Assembly (NCBI RefSeq): GCF_028275115.1
Contig: NZ_JAQCNH010000077.1
Coordinates: forward strand, 1-53,174
Direction of reading: 5' to 3'
Length of the DNA stretch: 53,174 bases
DNA from: Halorientalis sp.
GTDB lineage: Archaea > Halobacteriota > Halobacteria > Halobacteriales > Haloarculaceae
Shown: positions 43,485 to 51,732 of the stretch, in pieces
Position numbering within the stretch: the first letter of the stretch is position 1
Layout of the letters: each line of letters opens with the position of its first letter
Program-made: the position numbers and the translations under genes
Notes under the pieces: generated by a model
What the model was told of the DNA's origin: nothing
Seen by the model: the letters and a program-made list of their open reading frames with translations, nothing else
The model's database searches: none

Positions 43485-43823
43485 CTACTCTGGACCGGCG
43501 AGCCGGGTGCGTTTCCGCGGCACGTGGACGCTCTCGGGGACGACGCCGTAGAACTGGCCGTCGTCAGGGTCGATGACGCGGCCGACGGTGAGCCAGTCGG
43601 TGATACCTTCGGTGCCACAGTGGATACAGCGCCCGGCGAAGCGGGCGGCGATGTCGGGATGGTCGACGCCAACCTCGACGACGCCTTCGGCGAGGAAGTC
43701 GGCCATCTCGCAGTCACAGAACTCGTGACGGGCCAACAGCCACAGATCGGAGACGTTGATCTCTCGGGAGTCGTTGACGCTGATCCAGGCACCGTCGTCG
43801 AGTTGGTGGACGTCGGTGGTCAT
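43485..43823 (-). CDS. small cysteine-pair protein next to nirA
   Basis: 112 residues with two cysteine pairs (FCDCEM and RCIHCGT), a possible zinc site, and a Trp/Asp-rich first half. No family recognised. It lies 87 bases upstream of nirA on the same strand, so it may be a partner in nitrate/nitrite assimilation, or simply a neighbour. Its own start has no strong TATA box in view. Confidence 0.6.
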   Translation of the reverse strand: MTTDVHQLDDGAWISVNDSREINVSDLWLLARHEFCDCEMADFLAEGVVEVGVDHPDIAARFAGRCIHCGTEGITDWLTVGRVIDPDDGQFYGVVPESVHVPRKRTRLAGPE

Positions 43824-44054
43824 TCATCTGCCTTTGTCGCCCGAGCCACCTGAGTGGTCCGGCACGGACAATACTCGCCGGACCCGGGTCGTCGAGGGGC
43901 AAGCCAGCCGTGAGGCCACGACCGGACGTTCGTGCTACACGTTATCAAGTAACGTAGTCAGAGAAAGGGGACACCTTTTGCCGGTATACGGGAGTACGGG
44001 TGAGGATTACGGCTGCGGGAGGTATTATGATAGTAGGGTCGCTACAGTGGAGTG

Positions 44055-44156
44055 ATGACTGCGAGCGACGGTGCGACCGACGTCGTGTTCGAACACGTCT
44101 CCGCGGACGTTGCGCCGGAGCTGTACGAACCGGACCAAGAGCTGGATTACCGATGA
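44055..44156 (+). CDS. 33-residue acidic microprotein
   Basis: MTASDGATDVVFEH starts a 33-residue acidic frame that ends in ATGA, overlapping the next start. Codon use is haloarchaeal and no other frame competes. Below the usual gene-length limits, so easily missed. Function unknown; translation is coupled with the next small gene. Confidence 0.5.
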   Translation: MTASDGATDVVFEHVSADVAPELYEPDQELDYR

Positions 44157-44290
44157 CAGAACAAGCAACAGACACAGACACAGAAGAGGAAGAAGTGCCA
44201 ACCGATCATCTCGACGACCTAGACGACGGCTGTGGTTGTGCCGAAGTCTGGGAGCACACCAGCGAGCGCCGCGAGGCCGCCGACGACTGA
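44153..44290 (+). CDS. 45-residue acidic microprotein with Cys-x-Cys
   Basis: 45 residues: MTEQATDTDTEEEE, then DHLDDLDDGCGCAEVWEH and a charged end. The CGC pair in an acidic helix-forming stretch is a pattern seen in tiny haloarchaeal proteins, perhaps metal binding. Its ATG overlaps the previous stop by 4 bases. Unknown function. Confidence 0.6.
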   Translation: MTEQATDTDTEEEEVPTDHLDDLDDGCGCAEVWEHTSERREAADD

Positions 44291-44352
44291 CGGATGCCCC
44301 ACGGCTACGGCCTACGGGACCCTTTTACCGTTCGTCCCCTTAGCATACATCG

Positions 44353-45021
44353 ATGACCGACGGGCCCGTAGAGGGACCACCGACGGACCGCGAGTCACCA
44401 GTCGGTCGTCCCGTCATCCGGGGCGACCCCACTCTCACCGGCGAGCGTGCCGAACGCGCGGTAGCGTTCGACCCGGACGACTCCGATACCCTCGCGGAGG
44501 CCGCCGAAACCGTCCGCCAGTTCTCGCAAAACACCGCCGGGGACCCCGACAACGTCTACATGCTCCGAGGGGCGGCGGCCTGTGCCGCCCTCGTGCGCGG
44601 CGAGGGGTCATACAAGGCCGCGGCCGAGCGCGCCGGTGGCGACGCCACCGTGGCCTTCATTCGGAAGTGGGCGCGGGTCCACGACCTGCCCCGCTCGATT
44701 CGCCGTCACGTTGCCGGAGGAGAAATCGCGCCAACCGCCGCGAAACACATCGCCCGCGTGGCCGGCGAGGCCCGTCTGTTGCTCGCGTGGGCTACCCTTG
44801 ACCACGGTCTCACTGTGCGACAGATCCGTTCCATCGCCAGCACGATCAACGACGGACACACCGTCAGCGAGGCCCTGTCCGCAGAGGGTGTCACGCTCGG
44901 GCGGATGTCGATGGAACTGCCACAGGACGCTTACTGTGAACTCCGGCGGCAGGCGGCGCTGAAAGACGTCAACCCCGGCCGACTCGTCGGCGAGGCGTTG
45001 GAGACGTATCTCGACGGCTGA
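44353..45021 (+). CDS. haloarchaeal helix-turn-helix protein, DUF7119-like
   Basis: 222 residues. The centre (about 80-145) looks like a ParB/KorB-type helix-turn-helix (GSYKAAAERAGGDATVAFIR, then EIAPTAAKHIARV), and the C-terminus (LPQDAYCELRRQAALKDVNP) resembles a ribbon-helix-helix-like DNA-binding end. Recognised from memory as DUF7119, moderately sure. DNA binding is probable. It precedes tRNA-Lys on the same strand. Confidence 0.7.
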   Translation: MTDGPVEGPPTDRESPVGRPVIRGDPTLTGERAERAVAFDPDDSDTLAEAAETVRQFSQNTAGDPDNVYMLRGAAACAALVRGEGSYKAAAERAGGDATVAFIRKWARVHDLPRSIRRHVAGGEIAPTAAKHIARVAGEARLLLAWATLDHGLTVRQIRSIASTINDGHTVSEALSAEGVTLGRMSMELPQDAYCELRRQAALKDVNPGRLVGEALETYLDG

Positions 45022-45077
45022 ACCGCCCGCAGTGGACCGAAACTGTTTATTACCCGACTCCCTTGGTCTCCGGGTGA

Positions 45078-45189
45078 GGGCTGGTAGCTCAGTTAGGCAG
45101 AGCGTCTGGCTTTTAACGAGTCCGCGCGTTCGACCCGGGCGGACTCGGAAGCGACCAGATGGTCGGGGGTTCAACTCCCTCCCGGCCCG
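45078..45189 (+). tRNA. trnK: tRNA-Lys(UUU) with a 38-base intron
   Basis: Acceptor GGGCTGG pairs with CCGGCCC, the D stem is GCTC/GAGC, the anticodon stem TCTGG/CCAGA and the T stem GGGGG/CCCTC (one G-T). The anticodon TTT is at 45112-45114. Exon 1 is 45078-45115; the intron 45116-45153 is inserted after position 37, as usual for archaeal tRNA introns, and contains a 9-bp stem CGAGTCCGC/GCGGACTCG typical of a bulge-helix-bulge substrate. A TATA element CTGTTTATTA (45043-45052) lies 26-35 bases upstream. No CCA is encoded. Confidence 0.95.
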
Positions 45190-45389
45190 TACCGCGAACG
45201 GTTCGTGACCGACGGACGCGTCAGCGTCGGGTCGGACTGTGTTGGGGTTCTGTGCCGTAGGCGTATGCGACCGGGTGTCTCGCAACTCCTCGGCCCGTAT
45301 CTTTACAGTCGGTCGAGACTCTCTAACGCCCATCGATGTGGCGGAGCGAGACCGGTGATTTTAGGCAGGGCACCGAGAAGGTGGGGCAT

Positions 45390-45596
45390 ATGTTAGGCTT
45401 CAGTGACGGACTGGAACTGCTGGGACTGGTGACGGGGGCGCTTCTAGTTCTCGTGGGACTCGGAACCATCGCGGGGACACCCTGGGCGACACTTGGCGGG
45501 GCGGTCGGCGGGCTGAAAGTCGTCGGCGGCCTGTTGGCAATCGGTGTCGGCGTCGGCCTCGGGTGGCTTACACGGACGGATGCAGGCCCTGCGTAG
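45390..45596 (+). CDS. small two-helix membrane protein
   Basis: 68 residues from ATG 45390, with two hydrophobic helices (about 10-27 and 36-58) rich in Gly and Val. A longer frame to 45336 adds a charged tail unlike a membrane protein. Unknown function. It lies 147 bases after the tRNA. Confidence 0.55.
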   Translation: MLGFSDGLELLGLVTGALLVLVGLGTIAGTPWATLGGAVGGLKVVGGLLAIGVGVGLGWLTRTDAGPA

Positions 45597-45685
45597 TCGG
45601 GCCGCGACGGAGAGACAGAATCGGCAGTTCGAATCGTGTAGTCGAGACGTGGCCGTTCTCCGAAGTCGGCACTGGTGAGTCGTCG

Positions 45686-46507
45686 CTAGTCCTTGACCGG
45701 GAGGTACGCCGAGCCAAGTAGGATGACGGCAGTTGCGAAGCTAATGATGCTGACGCCCCAGAGACCGTTCTTGCGTTCGGTGAAGTAGTCCTGGCGATTC
45801 GTGTCTTCGAGGTAGCCCTCGACGTCCTCGGAGAGGACCGCCGTGGAGTTGTTCGGGAAGTGGACGATGTACTGTGTCCCGTCCAGGGTGACGTTCCCGC
45901 CTTCGGAGAGAGAGCGGGCGTTCTCCTCGGAGGTGGTCCAAGTGAGTTCGGCCGCGGACGCAGTCACGTTCGTGACAGTCGCGTTGACTGGGCCGCCCTC
46001 CTCGGGGACGTACTCGTACTGGTCGCCGACGGCGAAGCTCAGCGTCTCGGGCGTCGGGAGGTACTCCTCGAGCGGTTCGAGGGTCTGGTTCTCGCGGTAG
46101 ACGACTCGACGCTCGTCGTCGACGGTGACGGTCTCGTTCTCGACGGCGGAATCGTTTGCTAGGACGGCGTCGACGTCGAACTCCTGCCGGAGGTCGAACT
46201 CCGACGCGTTGGTGCGGTTCTCGAGGACGACCGTCCACGACCGGTTGTCGTAGGCGGCCGTAGAACCGCTCTCCAGCGACGCGGTCGCCAGTGCAGACTG
46301 GTCGGTCCACTTGAGTTCACCGCTCCCCTCGGAAATGGAGGCGATGTAGACCCGGTCACCGACTCTGAGGGTGTCGTCGGACTCGAGCGCCTGCCCCTGT
46401 ACGTCGATCTCGGGCTTTTGCGCGTCGACGACGGTGATATAGCCGAACGACCCTGCCCCGATAGCGAGGAAGAGAACGAAGTATATCGCCGCGGCTCGTC
46501 GTTGCAT
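45686..46507 (-). CDS. membrane-anchored protein with large exported domain
   Basis: 273 residues: an N-terminal helix (about 5-25), an exported beta-rich domain with many sequons (NRS, NRT, NDS, NET, NQT, NAT, NVT, NNS) that suggest N-glycosylation, and a C-terminal helix (about 248-268). No family recognised. It is convergent with the gene at 45390 and starts after the UPF0058 gene. Confidence 0.65.
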   Translation of the reverse strand: MQRRAAAIYFVLFLAIGAGSFGYITVVDAQKPEIDVQGQALESDDTLRVGDRVYIASISEGSGELKWTDQSALATASLESGSTAAYDNRSWTVVLENRTNASEFDLRQEFDVDAVLANDSAVENETVTVDDERRVVYRENQTLEPLEEYLPTPETLSFAVGDQYEYVPEEGGPVNATVTNVTASAAELTWTTSEENARSLSEGGNVTLDGTQYIVHFPNNSTAVLSEDVEGYLEDTNRQDYFTERKNGLWGVSIISFATAVILLGSAYLPVKD

Positions 46508-46578
46508 ACTTCGAGGCTGGGGAGGGCAGGTTTTAACCGTTACTTTTTATCAGCGCGGCCGCTACCGGTCGGTTCCGG

Positions 46579-46824
46579 TCACCTCGACGCCTGTGGCGCC
46601 CGGTCGCGCCCACTCTGCGTCGCGTCTGACTCGTCGGCCGTTGCCGTCGCCAGCGTCGACGCCAGCGCCATCACGTCACGTTCGTGGTCTCCCTTCGAGG
46701 CGTGGGCCGCCATCGGTGAGACCGTCTCCACGACCGCGTCCGCGTCGTTCACGCCCCGCGCCACCAGCGTCTCCTGTGCCGCGGCGAGCAACTGATGAAG
46801 GTAGAGGAATTCGTCTTTCCGCAT
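46579..46824 (-). CDS. UPF0058 family protein
   Basis: 81 residues from ATG 46824 (MRKDEFLYLHQLL), with the HASKGDHERDV motif near the middle that marks the archaeal UPF0058 family. A longer frame to 46896 was rejected because the family starts with the MRKDE segment. Helical; function unknown. It lies 71 bases upstream of the exported protein gene on the same strand. Confidence 0.8.
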   Translation of the reverse strand: MRKDEFLYLHQLLAAAQETLVARGVNDADAVVETVSPMAAHASKGDHERDVMALASTLATATADESDATQSGRDRAPQASR

Positions 46825-46922
46825 CACCACTACATAAGGGCTGGACGAATGTAAACCGCACGGCGGCAGTGTTACCAATCCACACGAATTCGACACCCGA
46901 AGCGAACCCCGCGACAGTCGGA

Positions 46923-48230
46923 TCAGGCGGGTCTCGGCGTCGGGAGTGCACGGTATCGACGCGGCGGTACCAGGAAGTTCCCGCGATTCTGGACGAAGAC
47001 GTACTCGAGGATGCCGTTGTTCACTCGCTGCCGGACCGACGGGTTGTCCGTGAGGTCGTCGCCGTTCATCGCCTCCCGGACTTCCTCGAAGGTTGAGAGT
47101 CGGCGCTGGAGCGACGGGAAATGAAGGCTCGCCATGTCGCCGTCGGTCGACTCGACGTGCCGGCGGAGAATGCGGACGTTACCGTCCTCGTCGCGGTTGG
47201 CGCGCGCTGCCTTCTGTGCGTGCCCGACCCGGCCGTGTTCGTCGATCGACTGCTGGATGGTTTCGGAATCGAGGAACGCGTCGATACCGCTGTCGGCCCC
47301 GAGGTTGGCACCGACGCCCTCGACGCGGCCTTGTTCGGCGTGGCTGGGACTGAACATCTCCATGACGCGTTCTTCGAAGGTCTGTTCGTCGTACCAGTCA
47401 CCGAGTCGCTGGCGGAGGTTCGCGACGTGTTTGGTCGTCCCGCCGGCGAAGGGCCCCGCCTCGATAGTCACGTAGTCCTCGGTGGCCTGGTTGCCGGCGA
47501 AGCCGGCCTCGAAGCCCATGAACAGCGGCGACGCTTCGGGGACGGGCAGAGAATCGGGAATCCCGCTGATCGGTTCGCCGCGCTGTGTCTGGCGCTCGGC
47601 CGGCATTCCCGCGCCGATAAAGCCCGTCCGACGGTCGTCGACGGTCAACGCGTCACCGAGTCTGTCGGCAACCGCGAGCCCGTTGACCTCGCTTCGGTCG
47701 CCGAACATCGCTTCCTCGGCCTCGAGTACGACGTCCGCACGGTCACTGGCCAGATGGAGGAGTGTGTCCTGCGTGTCGAATTCGGGGTTCTCGAAGCCCG
47801 AGAGTCGCCGGGGTTCGGGCAGGTCGACGCTGTCGGGCAGTGAGTCGTCGAACCGCTCGAAGTACGACGGCGAGTACGCGACCGAGTAGACGAGGCCCTC
47901 GTTGCTCCGCTCGTAGGCTCGGTCAAGCGTCCGGAGGGCCGCCTCGACGGTTTCACGAGCGTCACTACGTGGGGTCCCATCGGCGTCGACGTTCAGGTAG
48001 AGGATAGTCTGGTGACGCGGCAGGTGGACGTTGCCCTCGTCGTCTCCACGCACGCGCTCGTTCCAGGCGTGCTGGCGCTGCGGGAGCTCCGAGGAATCCG
48101 AGACACCCTCCGGGACGGGTTCACCGGCCCGGGGTGCGCGCCCGAGACAGGCGCTCAGGGCGCTCGCGCCGCCGACCGCGACGGCGGCTTTCATGAACTG
48201 TCTGCGGGGTAGCGACTCGTCGAGACCCAT
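46923..48230 (-). CDS. Tat lipoprotein, DyP-peroxidase-like (DUF7405-like)
   Basis: 435 residues. Tat signal with RR (PRRQFMKAAVAVGG) and a lipobox ending at Cys (LSACLG, C28). The fold resembles dye-decolourising peroxidases/EfeB: the C-terminal ILRRHVESTDGD segment and the final VPPRR match DyP C-termini. H332 (EHGRVGHA) fits the proximal haem ligand of EfeB-type HIRLANP. However, the distal catalytic Asp of GxxDG is replaced: GFEAG at 239-243 has Ala. It is therefore probably not a normal peroxidase; haem binding or deferrochelatase-like use is possible. It overlaps the P19-like gene by one base (TGATG). Confidence 0.75.
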   Translation of the reverse strand: MGLDESLPRRQFMKAAVAVGGASALSACLGRAPRAGEPVPEGVSDSSELPQRQHAWNERVRGDDEGNVHLPRHQTILYLNVDADGTPRSDARETVEAALRTLDRAYERSNEGLVYSVAYSPSYFERFDDSLPDSVDLPEPRRLSGFENPEFDTQDTLLHLASDRADVVLEAEEAMFGDRSEVNGLAVADRLGDALTVDDRRTGFIGAGMPAERQTQRGEPISGIPDSLPVPEASPLFMGFEAGFAGNQATEDYVTIEAGPFAGGTTKHVANLRQRLGDWYDEQTFEERVMEMFSPSHAEQGRVEGVGANLGADSGIDAFLDSETIQQSIDEHGRVGHAQKAARANRDEDGNVRILRRHVESTDGDMASLHFPSLQRRLSTFEEVREAMNGDDLTDNPSVRQRVNNGILEYVFVQNRGNFLVPPRRYRALPTPRPA

Positions 48231-49282
48231 CAGAGTGGCACCTCCGCGCCAGGCATGTCCAGGAAGGCCGTCTCGTAGCCCTCGTGACGGGTCAGTTGTG
48301 GTGGCGTGTCGACCGTGATCGAGAGGGTGCGGCCGTCCACCACCTCGGAGACGGCCGCGCCGTAATGATAGCCCAGTTCGGGGTCGAGCGTCGGTTCGAG
48401 GGCGAACGGGTCCCCGGACCCGGACAGCGACCCGGACAGCGTCATCGACGGCAGCACCGTTCGGTTGTACGGTGTGTGAGCGAACACCGTCAAGTACTGT
48501 CCGTCGCCCTCGATGCCTGCAGGCACCGCGTCCTGTACCGCGACCACGAACACAGCGTCGCCACTCGTGTCTGTCCCGCGGACCGCACCGGGCACCTCCG
48601 CTTTCGGCGGGACGGTCGCGCTCGGAGTCATCATGTCCATCGGCTCCAGGGCGGCGCGTTCGCCCGCGTCGTCGTACTCCTCGTAAGAGAGGCCGTCCCG
48701 GACGCTCTGGCTGTAGTCGAACTCAATCTCTGCCGTCGCCGGGTCGGTGAACCGGCCCCGGAACTCACCGGTCCGGCGGACACGGTCGTCCGGCACCGAC
48801 CCGATGTCGACACTGGCGGTGTAGGTGCCGTCGCCGTCGGCCTCGACGTTGTTACCGTAGTGCAGTCCCATCGGCTGGGACAGCATTGCGTACATGTTTG
48901 TCTGGTCGACCAGCGAACCGCCTGTCGTGAGTTCTATCGTGAGCCCAGCGTTCGGGAGGACTACCCGCGTCTCGGGGTCCCAGACCACGGTCATAAGATG
49001 CATCGCGTGGCTCCCGTCGAGTTCCTTTTTGTTCGTGTTCGGACCCGTGATCTCCCAGAAGCGGTGTGGGTAACTGTACATCGCGGCGACTTTGTACTCA
49101 CCCGCAGTCGTCGACCCGATCATCTCCATCCCCTCGGAGTGAGTCGGGTGGTAGACCGCGTCAGGACGGTCCGCAACCAGTGGCGGCGAGCGGACCGACC
49201 GCGACTCCGTCTGGAGACACCCCCCGACAATCCCCGCGCCGACCAGCCCGGCTCCCGCCCGGAGGACAGCACGTCTATTCAT
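48230..49282 (-). CDS. Tat lipoprotein with P19/Tp34-like metal-binding domain
   Basis: 350 residues. RR-containing signal and lipobox (GIVGGC, C22). Residues about 60-160 follow the P19/Tp34 iron-transport pattern (MEMIG, HRFWEITG, DGSHAMHLMTVVWD, LSQPMGLHYGNNVE), in which Met and His residues bind Cu/Fe. The C-terminal part (about 230-350) is a second beta domain (YHYGAAVSEVVDG, then DTPPQLTRHEGYETAF). A TATA-like GTTTTTATC lies about 21-29 bases ahead of the ATG at 49282. Probable ferrous iron or copper acquisition at the cell surface, together with the DyP-like partner. Confidence 0.75.
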   Translation of the reverse strand: MNRRAVLRAGAGLVGAGIVGGCLQTESRSVRSPPLVADRPDAVYHPTHSEGMEMIGSTTAGEYKVAAMYSYPHRFWEITGPNTNKKELDGSHAMHLMTVVWDPETRVVLPNAGLTIELTTGGSLVDQTNMYAMLSQPMGLHYGNNVEADGDGTYTASVDIGSVPDDRVRRTGEFRGRFTDPATAEIEFDYSQSVRDGLSYEEYDDAGERAALEPMDMMTPSATVPPKAEVPGAVRGTDTSGDAVFVVAVQDAVPAGIEGDGQYLTVFAHTPYNRTVLPSMTLSGSLSGSGDPFALEPTLDPELGYHYGAAVSEVVDGRTLSITVDTPPQLTRHEGYETAFLDMPGAEVPL

Positions 49283-49335
49283 CAGTATCTTTTAGATGTC
49301 GAGGATAAAAACTCGTTCCGGTTCACGAGGAGGCC

Positions 49336-50271
49336 TCACACGTCCAAATGCCGAATCAGCCACGCGGCGACCACTCCGCCTGCGACCACGACACTCCAGA
49401 CACCTGGCCATGCACCGTCCGCCGCGGTTTCCGCGCGCGTCTCGGCCGTGTCGGACCGGTCGATATCTCCCCCGTCGCTACCCGGTCCGGGAGCGGGCGT
49501 CGGTGTGTTCACGCGGACCGAGTCGCGCCCGTCGGGGAGTCGCTCGTATCGACTGGCGACCGGCTCGCCTGCAACGTGAACGGTTGCGTCGGTCCCCGGT
49601 TCGAACCGGCCATCACCGCCGTCGGTGGTAACAGCGACTGCGACGACCGCCCGCTCGTCGAGTCCGGTCGTGTTCACGGACACGCGGACGTCTGTGTGTC
49701 GGCCCGCCGAGAGCGACCGAGCGCCGAGCGCGCGGCCGAGTGTCCCATCGTCCGCCGCGTAAACGACGAGGGACCCGTCGTCGGGGAGCGTCGCCGCGAC
49801 GACCGGGAGCGTCCCGTTTTCGAGCGGGCCTGCTCCACGCGTGAGGACCGATGCGGGACGGTCACCACGTGCGACCGAGAACCGCTGCCCGGCCGGCTCA
49901 CCGAACCACCGTAACATGTTGTCCACAGCCGGGTCGAATCCGTCCCCCTCCTCGGCATCCGCGTGTAACACTGCCCACAGCGAGACGCTCCGGTTCACCT
50001 TCGACCAGAACGCAGCGTCGGCTTGGACAGTGACGCCGCGGTGACGGCCGCTGTCGAGCGGGCGGACGCCGACGACCCGTCCAGGTTCACCGTCGTCGTC
50101 GGCCCGCAGTACCAGATAGCCGTCCATCGAGAGGACGGCCTCCTCGACGACGACGGTGCCGTTCGTCGACACCTGCGGGGTCGCCGTCGCGTGGTTCCCG
50201 TGAGCGACAGCGACCCCCGACCCCAGCACGACGAGGGCGAACAGGCCGAGGGCGATGGCGGTTGCGCGCAT
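49336..50271 (-). CDS. secreted protein with DUF7282-like domains
   Basis: 311 residues: a signal peptide (about 1-22), two copies of a beta domain (about 38-130 and 155-230) with the LVLRADDDGEPGRVVGVRPLDSGRH-like pattern recalled as DUF7282, a Pro/Asp/Glu linker, and a C-terminal membrane helix with a short basic tail. Probably a surface protein. It lies 53 bases from the P19-like start and 1 base from the next gene, and may help hold the metal-binding lipoproteins. Function unknown. Confidence 0.65.
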   Translation of the reverse strand: MRATAIALGLFALVVLGSGVAVAHGNHATATPQVSTNGTVVVEEAVLSMDGYLVLRADDDGEPGRVVGVRPLDSGRHRGVTVQADAAFWSKVNRSVSLWAVLHADAEEGDGFDPAVDNMLRWFGEPAGQRFSVARGDRPASVLTRGAGPLENGTLPVVAATLPDDGSLVVYAADDGTLGRALGARSLSAGRHTDVRVSVNTTGLDERAVVAVAVTTDGGDGRFEPGTDATVHVAGEPVASRYERLPDGRDSVRVNTPTPAPGPGSDGGDIDRSDTAETRAETAADGAWPGVWSVVVAGGVVAAWLIRHLDV

Positions 50272-50272
50272 C

Positions 50273-50821
50273 TCAGATCGACAGCTCCGTTGGCGGCAGT
50301 TTCAGGAACGCGCGCTCGTACCCCTCATAACAACCGACCTGTGGCGGCGTGGCCACGGTCAGACGAAGGCGGTCGGCCTCCGAGCGGGTGGGCAGCACCG
50401 TCCCGTAGTGGTACCCGAGGGTCGAGTCGGGTAGCCGAGCGGCCTCGAAGACCGCCTCACCGCTCCTCGCGGTTCCGAGGTGCGTTCCGGGCATAACCTC
50501 GGGTTCGGGCGTTCGGCCCGGTGGGAACGCGGCACGCATCGGTTTGCTGGCTCGCGGAGCTTCAGCACTGGGAGTCGCCCGAGTCCCCGTCTGGCGTCTG
50601 TCCCGAGCGGTGAACCGAGACGGAGTCTCGGCGGTCGCCGTCCACAGCCGTCTCGTCCGTTCGACGAACGACTGGTTGTACACGTCGCTGTCAGCCGGTT
50701 TAGCGGTTGAGGTGCGTGGGGCCGTCTCGGTCGGCATACCGATTATTCGCGGCCAGTTGCAACCCGTGAGGCCGGTAATAACGATGCTGGCCAAGAGGGC
50801 GAGCAGGCGTCGCCGCTGCAT
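50273..50821 (-). CDS. short lipoprotein related to the P19-like gene
   Basis: 182 residues with a Tat-like RRR leader and lipobox (LTGC, C21). The last 45 residues closely follow the C-terminus of the P19-like protein: LGYHYG, then VATPPQVGCYEGYERAFLKL against VDTPPQLTRHEGYETAFLDM. The region between lipobox and this tail has no P19 domain. So it is an internally deleted or independently shortened paralogue. It starts the cluster and abuts the DUF7282-like gene. Confidence 0.6.
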   Translation of the reverse strand: MQRRRLLALLASIVITGLTGCNWPRIIGMPTETAPRTSTAKPADSDVYNQSFVERTRRLWTATAETPSRFTARDRRQTGTRATPSAEAPRASKPMRAAFPPGRTPEPEVMPGTHLGTARSGEAVFEAARLPDSTLGYHYGTVLPTRSEADRLRLTVATPPQVGCYEGYERAFLKLPPTELSI

Positions 50822-50872
50822 TCGACATGAGATTTGGACGGCGACCCGTTAGCAGTTCCGCTGTCGTGTCGG

Positions 50873-51415
50873 TCAGACTAGTGTCTCCGGACGGTCCGAG
50901 AGGTAGTCGAAAACCGCGCCCAGGCTGAAGCCGTACGCGAGGTGACTCACGAGTGTTAAGAAGGCGTAGAGAGCGAGCGTAACGGTGCCGCCGCCAATGC
51001 CCTGGGAGAAGGCCAGCACGAACCCCGTCCAGAGGACGAACCCGTACGGAAGCCCCTTCGTGGCGAACCGCCTGCCAGGGAGGTACACCGATACCGCGGC
51101 GAACAGGAGCGGCCACGTGACCATCCCACCACCCAGAAACACCAGGAAGCCGACCGCGACCGCGTTGCCCGGGAAGAGCACGGCCAACCCGGACAGTTCG
51201 GCCAGAATCCCGAACGACGCCATCTCGAAAGCGTTCACCGACGACGCTACGAACAGGACGACACTCATCGCTGCCGTCCCGACCAACCCGCCGAGGGCCC
51301 CGATCAGTCCGTCCGTAACGATGCCCGTGAGATGATCGAAGTCCGGCTGCGCGACCTCACTGCTGACGTCCGGTTCCAGCTCCTCGGCACTTGCTTGCGT
51401 GTCACTGTCAACCAT
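50873..51415 (-). CDS. membrane protein, DUF6789-like
   Basis: 180 residues with an acidic N-terminus and about five membrane segments (from residue 33 on), including GALGGLVGTAAMSVVLFV, which fits DUF6789 as recalled. Function unknown. It lies 52 bases upstream of the lipoprotein cluster on the same strand, so it may be its first gene. Confidence 0.6.
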   Translation of the reverse strand: MVDSDTQASAEELEPDVSSEVAQPDFDHLTGIVTDGLIGALGGLVGTAAMSVVLFVASSVNAFEMASFGILAELSGLAVLFPGNAVAVGFLVFLGGGMVTWPLLFAAVSVYLPGRRFATKGLPYGFVLWTGFVLAFSQGIGGGTVTLALYAFLTLVSHLAYGFSLGAVFDYLSDRPETLV

Positions 51416-51515
51416 GTCGTTCGTTCACGTCCTCGAGCAACAAAAGCGATGCGCACACGTTCGTCCGTACGTTCGCCTCTCGGAGCGCAGAGTAGTCTCG
51501 CGTTCGCAACAACGA

Positions 51516-51591
51516 AGCCAAGGGCCGGATTTGAACCGGCGATGATCCGCTCTGCAGGCGGACGCGTTCGGCCAGACTCTGCCACCTTGGC
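51516..51591 (-). tRNA. trnC: tRNA-Cys(GCA)
   Basis: On the minus strand acceptor GCCAAGG pairs with CCTTGGC, discriminator T, anticodon GCA in the loop CTGCAGA with stem TCCGC/GCGGA, and T stem GCCGG/CCGGC. Length 76 with no intron. A TATA-like CTTAAAACC lies about 25-35 bases upstream (51616-51626), so it has its own promoter rather than being read only with the rRNA operon. No CCA is encoded. Confidence 0.95.
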
Positions 51592-51732
51592 GCAGTCGGT
51601 AGTAGTCGAGAACCGGTTTTAAGCGTAGCGGTCTAATGCGGGCGAGGCATCCGAGAATACGGGACCAGGCTCGCGAGAATCCCACTTTTTGACCGAATCG
51701 CGGGCGTGAAGCGCGAGCGCACAAAGTCGCCC

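Noticed and set aside
47121..47843. Valine-rich plus-strand frame opposite the DyP-like gene
   Set aside because: Antisense shadow; the minus-strand frame has a Tat signal and lipobox and overlaps its partner's stop codon.
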